From Calliopsis andreniformis (Eukaryota; Arthropoda; Insecta; Hymenoptera; Andrenidae): a DNA stretch of 64,000 nt. Numbering within the stretch: the stretch's first letter is position 1; each line of letters opens with the position of its first letter. The position numbers were made by a program, and so were the translations under genes. This document shows positions 22,899 to 36,180 of the stretch, in pieces. The notes under the pieces were generated by a model that worked only from the letters and a program-made list of their open reading frames with translations, did not search any database and was not told the origin of the DNA. The stretch lies in contig NW_027480468.1 of NCBI RefSeq assembly GCF_051401765.1, positions 992,001 to 1,056,000 of the forward strand, read 5' to 3'.

Positions 22899-25020
22899 CC
22901 TCAATCTTCAATCCTCAATCCTCTACACTCAGTCCCCAATCCTCAATCTTCATTCCTCAATACTCAATCTTCAATCCTCAATCCTCAATACTCGATCCTC
23001 AATCCTCAATCCTCAATCGTCAATCTCCAATCCTGAATACTCAATCTTCAATCCTCAATCCTCAATCCTCAATCTTCAATCATCAATATTCATTCTTCAA
23101 TCCTCAATCCTCAATCCTCAATCCTCAATCCTCAACCGTCAATGTTCAATCCGCAATACCCAATCCTCAATCTTCAATCCTCAATCCTCAATCCTCAATC
23201 CTCAATCCTCAATGCTCAGCCCGCAAACCTCAATCCTGAATCCCCAATCCTGAATCCTCAATCTTCAGCCCTCAGTCCTCAACAATCAGTTGTCAATCCT
23301 CAATCCTCAATAGAATATCATCAATTCGCAGCTTTCAATACTCAATACTCAACCTGCAATCTTCAAATCGCTATCCACAAACATCAATTCTCATCACTCA
23401 ACCCTCAACACTCAGTCCCCAATCCTCAACCTTCAATCCTCAATCCTCAACACTCAGTCCCCAACCCTCAATCATCAACCCTCAATACTCAATCTTCAAT
23501 CCTCTATCCTCAATCCTCGATCCTCAATCCTCAATCCTCAACCCGCAGGCCTCATACTCAATCCTCAATCCTCAATCCTCAATCCTCAATGTTCAATCCG
23601 CGATACCCAATCCTCAATGTTCAATCCTCAATACTCAATCCTCAATCCTCAATCCTCAATCCTCAATCCTCAATCCTCAATCCCCAATCTTCAATCCTCA
23701 ATTCCCGATCCTCAACCTTCAATCCTCAATCCTCAATTCTCAATCCTCAATGTTCAATCCTCAATAACCAATCCTCAATCTTCAATCCTCAATCCTCAAT
23801 CCTCAATTCTCGATCCTCAATCCTCAATCCTCAATCGTCAATTCTCAATCCTCAATCCTCAGTCCTCAGTCCTCAATACACAATCTTCAATCCTCAATCC
23901 TCAATCCTCAATCCTCAATCCTCAATCCTCATTCTTCAATCCTCAATACCCAATCCTCAATCTTCAATCCTCAATCCTCAATCCTCAATACTCAATCCTC
24001 AATCCTCAGTCATCAAACCTCAATCCTGAGTCCTCAATCCTGAATCCTCAATCTTGGGCCCTCAGTCCTCAACAATCAGTAGTCAATCCTCAATCCTCAA
24101 TAGAATATCCTCAGTTCAGAGTTTTCAATACGCAATACTCAATCTGCAATCTTCAAATCTCTATCCACAAACATCAATTCTCATCACTCAACCCTCAACA
24201 CACAGTCCCCAATCCTCAATCATCAATCCTCAATCCTCAATCGTCAACCTTCAATCCTCAATACTCAATATTCAATCCTCATTCCTCAATCCTCTATCCA
24301 CAATCCTCATTCTTCCATTCTCAATACCCAATACTCAATCTTCAATCCTCAATCCTCAATCCTCGATTCTCAGTCCTCAATCCTCAGTCCTCAGTCCTCA
24401 AACCTCAATCCTCAACCCTCGGCCCTCATCGTCAATCCTCAATCCTCAATCCTCAATCCTCGATATTCAATCCTCAATCCTCAATCCTCAATCCTCAATC
24501 CTCATTCTTCAATCATCAATACCCAATCCTCAATCTTTAATCCTCAAACCTCAATCCTCAATTCTCAATCCTCAATCCTCAGTCCTCAGTCCTCAAACCT
24601 CAATCCTCAACCCTCAGCCCTCATCCTCAATCCTCAATCCTCAATCCTCAATCCTCAATCTTCAATCCTCAATACTCAAACTTCAATCCTCAATCCTCAA
24701 TACTCAATCCTCAATCCTCAATCCTCAATCGTCAGCCTTCAATCCTCAATACTCAATCTTCAATCCCCAATCCTCAATACCAAATCTTCAATCTTCAATC
24801 ATCAATCCTCAATCCTCGATTCTCAATCCTCAATCCTCAGTCCTCAGTCCTCAAACCTCAATCCTCAACCCTCAGCCCTCATCCTCAATCCTCAATCCTC
24901 AATCTTGAATCCTCAACCCTCAAACCTCAATACTCAATCTTCAATCCTCAATCCTCAGTCCTCAAACCTCAATTCTGAATCCTCAATCCTGAATCCTCAA
25001 TCTTCAATCCTCAATCCCCA
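22899..25020 (+). repeat. 2516-bp tandem unit, copy 2, shortened
   Basis: Adjoins copy 1. Anchors K1 (23373) and K2 (24163). Near 24473 it lacks 126 bp (18 heptamers), so landmarks after that are offset by 2390. The lost part carries the CAATACTCGATCTTC marks present at 21959 and 31356. Confidence 0.9.
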
Positions 25021-26660
25021 ATCCTCAATCTTCAATCCTCAATCCTCAATCCTCAATCCTCAATCCTCAATCTTCAATCCTCGATCCTCAATCCTCCATC
25101 CTCAGTCCCAAATCCTCAATCTTCAATCCTCAATCCTCAACCATCAATCTTCAGTCCTCAATACTCAGTCTTCAATCCTCAATCCTCAATCCTCAATCCT
25201 CAATCCTCATTCTTCAATCCTCAATAACCAATCCTCAATCTTCAATCCTCAATCCTCAATCCTGAATTCTCAATCCTCAATCCTGGATCCTCAGACCTCA
25301 AACATCTATACTCAACCCTCAGTCCTCGTCCTCAATCCACAACCATCAGCCCTCAATCCTCAATCTTCAATCATCAATATACAATCTTCAATCCTCAGTC
25401 CTCAATCCTCAATACTCAATCCTCCACCGTCAATGTTCAATCCGCAATACCCAATCCTCAATCGTCAATCCTCAATCCTCAATCCTCAATCCTCAATCCT
25501 CAATCCTCAATCCTCAATCCTCAGCCCTCAGATCTCAATCCTGAATCCTCAATCCTGAATCCTCAATCTTCAGCCCTCAGTCGTCAACAGTCAGTTGTCA
25601 ATCCTCAATCCTCAATAGAATATCATCAATTCACAGCTTTCAATACTCAATACTCAACCTGCAATCTTCAAATCTCTATTCACAAACATCAATTCTCATC
25701 ACTCAACCCTCAACACTCAGTCCCCAATCCTCAATCTTCAATCCTCAATCCTCTACGCTCAGTCCCCAATCCTCAATCTTCATTCCTCAATACTCAGTCT
25801 TCAATCCTCAATCCTCAATACTCGATCCTCAATCCTCAATCCTCAATCGTCAATCTCCAATCCTGAATACTCAATCTTCAATCCTCAATCCTCAATACTC
25901 AATCCTCAATCCTCATTCTTCAATCCTCAATACCCAATCCTCAATCTTCAATCCTCAATCCTCAATCCTGAACTCTCAATCCTCAATCCTCAGTCCTCAG
26001 TCCTCAAACCTCAATCCTCAACCCTCAGGCCTCATCCTCAATCCTCAATCGTCAATCCTCAATCCTCAATCTTCAATCCTCAATACTCAAACTTCAATCC
26101 TCAATCTTCAATCCTCAATCCTCAATCCTCAATCCTCAATCCTCATTCTCCAATCCTCAATACCCAATCCTCAATCTTCAATCCTCAATCCTCAATCCTG
26201 AATTCTCAATCCTCAATCCTCAATCCTCAGACATCAAACATCTATACTCATCCCTCAGTCCTCGTCCTCAATCCACAACCATCAGTCCGCAATCCTCAAT
26301 CTTCAATCATCAATATTCAATCTTCAATCCTCAATACCCAATACTCAATCTTCAATCCTCAATCCTCAAACCTCAATTCTCAAACCTCAATCCTCAATCC
26401 TCAGCCCTCAGTCCTCAAACCTCAATCCTCAACCCTCAGCCCTCATCCTCAGTCCTCAATCCTCAATCCTCAATCGTCAATCTTCAATCCTCAATACTCA
26501 ATCTTCAATCCTCAATCCTCAGTCGTCAAACCTCGATTCCGAATCCTCAATCCTGAATCCTCAATCTTCGGCCCTCAGTCCTCAACAATCAGTTGTCAAT
26601 CCCCAATCATCAATAGAATATCTTCAACTCACAGTTTTCAATAGTCACTACTCAATCTGC
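24905..26660 (+). repeat. g block, copy 1 of 5
   Basis: Recurs at 31912-33667 (offset 7007) and 48205-49960, in part at 54577-55775, and with a different right end at about 40300-42047. It holds a g anchor and two D modules (25293 and 26229). The second D module has AGACATCAAACATC and ACTCATCCCTC, where block L copy 1 has ACTCAACCCTC. Confidence 0.88.
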
Positions 26661-26719
26661 AATCTTCAAATCTCTATCCACAAACATCAATTCTCATCAC
26701 TCAAGCCTCAACACTCAGT

Positions 26720-27808
26720 CCCAAATCCTCAATCCTCAATCCTCAATCCTCAATCCCCAATCTTCAATACTCAATACTCAATATTCAATCCTCTATCCTC
26801 AATCCTCAATCCTCAGTCCTCAATCCTCAATCTTCAATCCTCAATCCTCAATCCTCAATCCTCAATCCTCAATCCTCAATCCTCAATCGTCAGTCTTCAA
26901 TCCTCAATACTCAGTCTTCAGTCCTCAAACCTCATTCCTCAATCCTCAATCCTCATTCTTCAATCATCAACACCCAAACCTCAATCTTCAATCCTCAATC
27001 CTCAACCCTCAATTCTCAATCCTCAATCCTCAGTCCTCAGTCCTCAAACCTCAATCCTCAACCCTCAGCCCTCATCCTCAATCCTCAATCCTCAATCCTC
27101 AATTCTCAATCTTCAATCCTCAATACTCAATCTTCAATCCTCAATCCTCAGTCGTCAAACCTCAATTCCGAATCCTCAATCCTGAATCCTCAATCTTCGG
27201 CCCTCAGTCCTCAACAATCAGTTGTCAATCCTCAATCCTCAATAAATATCCTCAGTTCAGAGATTTCAATACGCAATACTCAATCTGCAATCTTCAAATC
27301 TCTATCCACAAACATCAATTCTCATCACTCAACCCTCAACACTCAGTCCCCAACCCTCAATCTTCAATCCTCAATCCTCAACACTCAGTCCCCAGTCCTC
27401 AATCTTCAATCCTCAATCCTCAATACTCAACCCTCAATCTTCAATCCTCAATACTCAATCTTCAATCCTCAATCCTCAATTCTCAATCATCAATACTCAA
27501 TTCTCAATCGTCAATCCACAATCACGAATCCTCAATCTTCAATCCTCAATCCTCAATCCTCATTCCTCAATCCTCAATCTTCAATCCTCAATACTCAATC
27601 TTCAATCCTCAATCCTCAATCCTCAATCCCCAATCCTCAATCCTCAATCCCCAATCTTCATTCCTCAATACTCATTCTTCAATCCTGGATCCTCAGACCT
27701 CAAACATCAATACTCAACCCACAGTCCTCGTCCTCAATCCTCAACCCTCAATCCTCAATCCTCATCCATCAATCATCAATATACAATCTTCAGTCCTCAA
27801 TCCTCAAA
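26720..27808 (+). repeat. Block L fragment with an internal 531-bp loss
   Basis: The left part (CAATACTCAATACTC at 26766) matches block L copy 2 at offset 17273, and the right part, with the d anchor at 27304, at offset 17804. The 531-bp difference falls at a P module near 27060-27085. In copy 2 two P modules near 44335 and 44870 bound the missing stretch. Confidence 0.85.
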
Positions 27809-29812
27809 ACTCAATCCTCAATCCTCAACTTTCAAGCCTCAATGCTCAATCTGCAATCCTCCATCCTCAATACCTCAATCCTCAATCCTCATCCTTCAAT
27901 CCTCAGTTCCGAATCCTCAATCTTCAATCCTGAATCCTCAATCCTCAATTCTCAATCCTGAATCCTCAATCCTGAGTCCTCGATATTCAGCCCTCAGTCC
28001 TCAACAATCAGTTGTCAATCCCCAATCCTCAATAGAATATCCTCAATTCACAGTTTTCAATACTCATTACTCAATCTGCAATCTTCAGATCTCTATCCAC
28101 AAACATCAATTCTCATCACTCAACCCTCAATACTCAGTCCCAAATCCTCAAGCTTCAAACCTAAATCCTCAATCCTCAATCATCAATCCTCAATCTTCAA
28201 TCCTCAATACTCAATCTTCAATCCTCAGCCCTCAATCCTCAATCCTCAATCACCAATTCTCAATCCTCAATCCTCAATCCTCAATCGTCAATCTTCAATC
28301 CTCAATCCTCAATCCTCAATCCTCAGTCCCCAAACCTCAATCCTCAATCTTCAATCCTCAATCCTCAATCCCCAATCCTCAATCTTCATTCCTCAATCCT
28401 CAATCCTCAATCCTCAATCCTCATTTTTCAATCCTCAATACACAATCCTCAATCCTCAATACCCAATCTTCAATCCTCAATCATCAATCCTCAATCCTCA
28501 ATTCTCAATCCTCAATCCTCAGTCCTCAGTCCTCAAACCTCAATCCTCAACCTTCAGCCCTCATCCTCAATCCTCAATCCTCAATCCTCAATCCTCAATC
28601 TTCAAACCTCAATACTCAATCTTCAATCCTCAGTCCTCAGTCCTCAATCCTCAATTCTGAATCCTCAATCCTGAATCCTCAATCTTCGGCCCTCAGTCCT
28701 CAACAATCAGTTGTCAATCCTCAATTCTCTATAGAATATCCTCAATTCACAGATTTCAATACTCAATACTCAACCTGCAATCTTCAAACCTCCATCCACA
28801 AACATCAATTCTCATCATTCAACCCTCAACACTCAGTCCCCAATATTCAATCCTCAATCGTCAATCCTCAATCCTCAATCGTCAACCTTCAATCCTCAAT
28901 ACTCAATATTCAATCCTCATTCCTCAATCCTCAATCCACAATCCTCATTCTTCTATTCTCAATACCCAATGCTCAATCTTCAATCCTCAATCCTCAATCC
29001 TCGATTCTCAATCCTCAATCCTCAGTCCTCAGTCCTCAAACCTCAACCCTCAACCCTCGGCCCTCATCGTCAATCCTCAATCCTCAATCCTCAATCCTCG
29101 ATATTCAATCCTCAATACTCGATCTTCAATCCTCAATCCTCAATTCTCAATCCTCAACCGCCAATCCTCAATCCTCAAGCCTCAATCCTCAATCCTCAAT
29201 CGTCAGTCTTCAATCTTCAATACTCAATCTTCAATCCTCAATCCTCAATCCTCAATCCTCAATCCTCATTCTTCAATCATCAATACCCAATCCTCAATCT
29301 TTAATCCTCAAACCTCAATCCTCAATTCTCAATCCTCAATCCTCAGTCCTCAGTCCTCAAACCTCAATCCTCAACCCTCAGCCCTCATCCTCAATCCTCA
29401 ATCCTCAATCCTCAATCCTCAATCTTCAATCCTCAATACTCAAACTTCAATCCACAATCCTCAATACTCAATCCTCAATCCTCAATCCTCCATCGTCAGC
29501 CTTCAATCCTCAATACTCAATCTTCAATCCCCAATCCTCAATACCCAATCTTCAATCTTCAATCATCAATCCTCAATCCTCGATTCTCAATCCTCAATCC
29601 TCAGTCCTCAGTCCTCAAACCTCAATCCTCAACCCTCAGCCCTCATCCTCAATCCTCAATCCTGAATCTTCAATCCTCAATCCTCAAACCTCAATACTCA
29701 ATCTTCAATCCTCAATCCTCAGTCCTCAAACCTAAATTCTGAATCCTCAATCCTGAATCCTCAATCTTCAATCCTCAATCCCCAATCCTCAATCTTCAAT
29801 CCTCAATCCTCT
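27809..29812 (+). repeat. e-f block, copy 3
   Basis: Offset 9404 from copy 2, with e at 28095 and f at 28794. Together with what precedes and follows, about 27228-32057 is a second version of 17824-22660. Confidence 0.9.
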
Positions 29813-29960
29813 ACACTCAGTCCCCAATCCTCAATCTTCATTCCTCAATACTCAATCTTCAATCCTCAATCCTCAATACTCGATCCTCAATCCTCAATCC
29901 TCAATCGTCAATCTCCAATCCTGAATACTCAATCTTCAATCCTCAATCCTCAATCCTCAA

Positions 29961-31114
29961 TCTTCAATCATCAATATTCATTCTTCAATCCTCAATCCTC
30001 AATCCTCAACCGTCAATGTTCAATCCGCAATACCCAATCCTCAATCTTCAATCCTCAATCCTCAATCCTCAATCCTCAATCCTCAATGCTCAGCCCGCAA
30101 ACCTCAATCCTGAATCCCCAATCCTGAATCCTCAATCTTCAGCCCTCAGTCCTCAACAATCAGTTGTCAATCCTCAATCCTCAATAGAATATCATCAATT
30201 CGCAGCTTTCAATACTCAATACTCAACCTGCAATCTTCAAATCGCTATCCACAAACATCAATTCTCATCACTCAACCCTCAACACTCAGTCCCCAATCCT
30301 CAACCTTCAATCCTCAATCCTCAACACTCAGTCCCCAACCCTCAATCATCAACCCTCAATACTCAATCTTCAATCCTCTATCCTCAATCCTCGATCCTCA
30401 ATCCTCAATCCTCAACCCGCAGGCCTCATACTCAATCCTCAATCCTCAATCCTCAATCCTCAATGTTCAATCCGCGATACCCAATCCTCAATGTTCAATC
30501 CTCAATACTCAATCCTCAATCCTCAATCCTCAATCCTCAATCCTCAATCCTCAATCCCCAATCTTCAATCCTCAATTCCCGATCCTCAACCTTCAATCCT
30601 CAATCCTCAATTCTCAATTCTCAATCCTCAATCTTCAATCCTCAATAACCAATCCTCAATCTTCAATCCTCAATCCTCAATCCTCAATTCTCGATCCTCA
30701 ATCCTCAATCCTCAATCGTCAATTCTCAATCCTCAATCCTCAGTCCTCAGTCCTCAATACACAATCTTCAATCCTCAATCCTCAATCCTCAATCCTCAAT
30801 CCTCAATCCTCATTCTTCAATCCTCAATACCCAATCCTCAATCTTCAATCCTCAATCCTCAATCCTCAATACTCAATCCTCAATCCTCAGTCATCAAACC
30901 TCAATCCTGAGTCCTCAATCCTGAATCCTCAATCTTGGGCCCTCAGTCCTCAACAATCAGTAGTCAATCCTCAATCCTCAATAGAATATCCTCAGTTCAG
31001 AGTTTTCAATACGCAATACTCAATCTGCAATCTTCAAATCTCTATCCACAAACATCAATTCTCATCACTCAACCCTCAACACACAGTCCCCAATCCTCAA
31101 TCATCAATCCTCAA
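29961..31114 (+). repeat. K1-K2 block with 797-bp spacing
   Basis: It opens with three plain heptamers before AACCGTCAATG, where the copy at 20557 has five. It also has the doubled CAATTCT near 30610. The same doubling near 46905 shows that 46795 onward derives from this version. Confidence 0.87.
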
Positions 31115-31911
31115 TCCTCAATCGTCAACCTTCAATCCTCAATACTCAATATTCAATCCTCATTCCTCAATCCTCTATCCACAATCCTCATTCTTCCATT
31201 CTCAATACCCAATACTCAATCTTCAATCCTCAATCCTCAATCCTCGATTCTCAGTCCTCAATCCTCAGTCCTCAGTCCTCAAACCTCAATCCTCAACCCT
31301 CGGCCCTCATCGTCAATCCTCAATCCTCAATCCTCAATCCTCGATATTCAATCCTCAATACTCGATCTTCAATCCTCAATCCTCAATTCTCAATCCTCAA
31401 CCTTCAATCCTCAATCCTCAAGCCTCAATCCTCAATCCTCAATCGTCAGTCTTCAATCTTCAATACTCAATTTTCAATCCTCAATCCTCAATCCTCAATC
31501 CTCAATCCTCATTCTTCAATCATCAATACCCAATCCTCAATCTTTAATCCTCAAACCTCAATCCTCAATTCTCAATCCTCAATCCTCAGTCCTCAGTCCT
31601 CAAACCTCAATCCTCAACCCTCAGCCCTCATCCTCAATCCTCAATCCTCAATCCTCAATCCTCAATCTTCAATCCTCAATACTCAAACTTCAATCCTCAA
31701 TCCTCAATACTCAATCCTCAATCCTCAATCCTCAATCGTCAGCCTTCAATCCTCAATACTCAATCTTCAATCCCCAATCCTCAATACCAAATCTTCAATC
31801 TTCAATCATCAATCCTCAATCCTCGATTCTCAATCCTCAATCCTCAGTCCTCAGTCCTCAAACCTCAATCCTCAACCCTCAGCCCTCATCCTCAATCCTC
31901 AATCCTCAATC

Positions 31912-33667
31912 TTGAATCCTCAACCCTCAAACCTCAATACTCAATCTTCAATCCTCAATCCTCAGTCCTCAAACCTCAATTCTGAATCCTCAATCCTGAA
32001 TCCTCAATCTTCAATCCTCAATCCCCAATCCTCAATCTTCAATCCTCAATCCTCAATCCTCAATCCTCAATCCTCAATCTTCAATCCTCGATCCTCAATC
32101 CTCCATCCTCAGTCCCAAATCCTCAATCTTCAATCCTCAATCCTCAACCATCAATCTTCAGTCCTCAATACTCAGTCTTCAATCCTCAATCCTCAATCCT
32201 CAATCCTCAATCCTCATTCTTCAATCCTCAATAACCAATCCTCAATCTTCAATCCTCAATCCTCAATCCTGAATTCTCAATCCTCAATCCTGGATCCTCA
32301 GACCTCAAACATCTATACTCAACCCTCAGTCCTCGTCCTCAATCCACAACCATCAGCCCTCAATCCTCAATCTTCAATCATCAATATACAATCTTCAATC
32401 CTCAGTCCTCAATCCTCAATACTCAATCCTCCACCGTCAATGTTCAATCCGCAATACCCAATCCTCAATCGTCAATCCTCAATCCTCAATCCTCAATCCT
32501 CAATCCTCAATCCTCAATCCTCAATCCTCAGCCCTCAGATCTCAATCCTGAATCCTCAATCCTGAATCCTCAATCTTCAGCCCTCAGTCGTCAACAGTCA
32601 GTTGTCAATCCTCAATCCTCAATAGAATATCATCAATTCACAGCTTTCAATACTCAATACTCAACCTGCAATCTTCAAATCTCTATTCACAAACATCAAT
32701 TCTCATCACTCAACCCTCAACACTCAGTCCCCAATCCTCAATCTTCAATCCTCAATCCTCTACGCTCAGTCCCCAATCCTCAATCTTCATTCCTCAATAC
32801 TCAATCTTCAATCCTCAATCCTCAATACTCGATCCTCAATCCTCAATCCTCAATCGTCAATCTCCAATCCTGAATACTCAATCTTCAATCCTCAATCCTC
32901 AATACTCAATCCTCAATCCTCATTCTTCAATCCTCAATACCCAATCCTCAATCTTCAATCCTCAATCCTCAATCCTGAACTCTCAATCCTCAATCCTCAG
33001 TCCTCAGTCCTCAAACCTCAATCCTCAACCCTCAGGCCTCATCCTCAATCCTCAATCGTCAATCCTCAATCCTCAATCTTCAATCCTCAATACTCAAACT
33101 TCAATCCTCAATCTTCAATCCTCAATCCTCAATCCTCAATCCTCAATCCTCATTCTCCAATCCTCAATACCCAATCCTCAATCTTCAATCCTCAATCCTC
33201 AATCCTGAATTCTCAATCCTCAATCCTCAATCCTCAGACATCAAACATCTATACTCATCCCTCAGTCCTCGTCCTCAATCCACAACCATCAGTCCGCAAT
33301 CCTCAATCTTCAATCATCAATATTCAATCTTCAATCCTCAATACCCAATACTCAATCTTCAATCCTCAATCCTCAAACCTCAATTCTCAAACCTCAATCC
33401 TCAATCCTCAGCCCTCAGTCCTCAAACCTCAATCCTCAACCCTCAGCCCTCATCCTCAGTCCTCAATCCTCAATCCTCAATCGTCAATCTTCAATCCTCA
33501 ATACTCAATCTTCAATCCTCAATCCTCAGTCGTCAAACCTCGATTCCGAATCCTCAATCCTGAATCCTCAATCTTCGGCCCTCAGTCCTCAACAATCAGT
33601 TGTCAATCCCCAATCATCAATAGAATATCTTCAACTCACAGTTTTCAATAGTCACTACTCAATCTGC
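31912..33667 (+). repeat. g block, copy 2
   Basis: Offset 7007 (1001 heptamers) from copy 1. D modules at 32300 and 33236, g anchor at 32685. It ends inside the hybrid b/d anchor at 33683. Confidence 0.88.
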
Positions 33668-33729
33668 AATCTTCAAATCTCTATCCACAAACATCAATTC
33701 TCATCACTCAACCCTCAACACTCAGTCCC
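33576..33729 (+). repeat. Hybrid anchor, b left and d right
   Basis: The left side carries type b marks (CTTCAACTCACAG, AATAGTCACTACTC). The right side carries type d marks (CAACCCTCAACACTCAGTCC, then AACCCTCAATC). A type e anchor follows after 791 bp, as after a true d. The switch lies within the shared core between about 33660 and 33710. Confidence 0.88.
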
Positions 33730-34187
33730 CAACCCTCAATCTTCAATCCTCAATCCTCAACACTCAGTCCCCAGTCCTCAATCTTCAATCCTCAATCCTC
33801 AATACTCAACCCTCAATCTTCAATCCTCAATACTCAATCTTCAATCCTCAATCCTCAATTCTCAATCATCAATACTCAATTCTCAATCGTCAATCCACAA
33901 TCACGAATCCTCAATCTTCAATCCTCAATCCTCAATCCTCATTCCTCAGTCCTCAATCTTCAATCCTCAATACTCAATCTTCAATCCTCAATCCTCAATC
34001 CTCAATCCCCAATCCTCAATCCTCAATCCCCAATCTTCATTCCTCAATACTCATTCTTCAATCCTGGATCCTCAGACCTCAAACATCAATACTCAACCCA
34101 CAGTCCTCGTCCTCAATCCTCAACCCTCAATCCTCAATCCTCATCCATCAATCATCAATATACAATCTTCAGTCCTCAATCCTCAAA

Positions 34188-36180
34188 ACTCAATCCTCAA
34201 TCCTCAACTTTCAAGCCTCAATGCTCAATCTGCAATCCTCCATCCTCAATACCTCAATCCTCAATCCTCATCCTTCAATCCTCAGTTCCGAATCCTCAAT
34301 CTTCAATCCTGAATCCTCAATCCTCAATTCTCAATCCTGAATCCTCAATCCTGAGTCCTCGATATTCAGCCCTCAGTCCTCAACAATCAGTTGTCAATCC
34401 CCAATCCTCAATAGAATATGCTCAATTCACAGTTTTCAATACTCATTACTCAATCTGCAATCTTCAGATCTCTATCCACAAACATCAATTCTCATCACTC
34501 AACCCTCAATACTCAGTCCCAAATCCTCAAGCTTCAAACCTAAATCCTCAATCCTCAATCATCAATCCTCAATCTTCAATCCTCAATACTCAATCTTCAA
34601 TCCTCAGCCCTCAATCCTCAATCCTCAATCACCAATTCTCAATCCTCAATCCTCAATCCTCAATCGTCAATCTTCAATCCTCAATCCTCAATCCTCAATC
34701 CTCAGTCCCCAAACCTCAATCCTCAATCTTCAATCCTCAATCCTCAATCCCCAATCCTCAATCTTCATTCCTCAATCCTCAATCCTCAATCCTCAATCCT
34801 CATTTTTCAATCCTCAATACACAATCCTCAATCCTCAATACCCAATCTTCAATCCTCAATCATCAATCCTCAATCCTCAATTCTCAATCCTCAATCCTCA
34901 GTCCTCAGTCCTCAAACCTCAATCCTCAACCTTCAGCCCTCATCCTCAATCCTCAATCCTCAATCCTCAATCCTCAATCTTCAAACCTCAATACTCAATA
35001 TTCAATCCTCAGTCCTCAGTCCTCAATCCTCAATTCTGAATCCTCAATCCTGAATCCTCAATCTTCGGCCCTCAGTCCTCAACAATCAGTTGTCAATCCT
35101 CAATTCTCTATAGAATATCCTCAATTCACAGATTTCAATACTCAATACTCAACCTGCAATCTTCAAACCTCCATCCACAAACATCAATTCTCATCATTCA
35201 ACCCTCAACACTCAGTCCCCAATATTCAATCCTCAATCGTCAATCCTCAATCCTCAATCGTCAACCTTCAATCCTCAATACTCAATATTCAATCCTCATT
35301 CCTCAATCCTCAATCCACAATCCTCATTCTTCTATTCTCAATACCCAATGCTCAATCTTCAATCCTCAATCCTCAATCCTCGATTCTCAATCCTCAATCC
35401 TCAGTCCTCAGTCCTCAAACCTCAACCCTCAACCCTCGGCCCTCATCGTCAATCCTCAATCCTCAATCCTCAATCCTCGATATTCAATCCTCAATACTCG
35501 ATCTTCAATCCTCAATCCTCAATTCTCAATCCTCAACCGCCAATCCTCAATCCTCAAGCCTCAATCCTCAATCCTCAATCGTCAGTCTTCAATCTTCAAT
35601 ACTCAATCTTCAATCCTCAATCCTCAATCCTCAATCCTCAATCCTCATTCTTCAATCATCAATACCCAATCCTCAATCTTTAATCCTCAAACCTCAATCC
35701 TCAATTCTCAATCCTCAATCCTCAGTCCTCAGTCCTCAAACCTCAATCCTCAACCCTCAGCCCTCATCCTCAATCCTCAATCCTCAATCCTCAATCCTCA
35801 ATCTTCAATCCTCAATACTCAAACTTCAATCCACAATCCTCAATACTCAATCCTCAATCCTCAATCCTCCATCGTCAGCCTTCAATCCTCAATACTCAAT
35901 CTTCAATCCCCAATCCTCAATACCCAATCTTCAATCTTCAATCATCAATCCTCAATCCTCGATTCTCAATCCTCAATCCTCAGTCCTCAGTCCTCAAACC
36001 TCAATCCTCAACCCTCAGCCCTCATCCTCAATCCTCAATCCTGAATCTTCAATCCTCAATCCTCAAACCTCAATACTCAATCTTCAATCCTCAATCCTCA
36101 GTCCTCAAACCTAAATTCTGAATCCTCAATCCTGAATCCTCAATCTTCAATCCTCAATCCCCAATCCTCAATCTTCAATC
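34188..36180 (+). repeat. e-f block, copy 4
   Basis: Offset 6379 from copy 3. Anchors at 34474 (e, with ATATGCTC) and 35173 (f). The same ATATGCTC change is at 50767, so this copy is the closest relative of 50481-52473. Confidence 0.9.
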
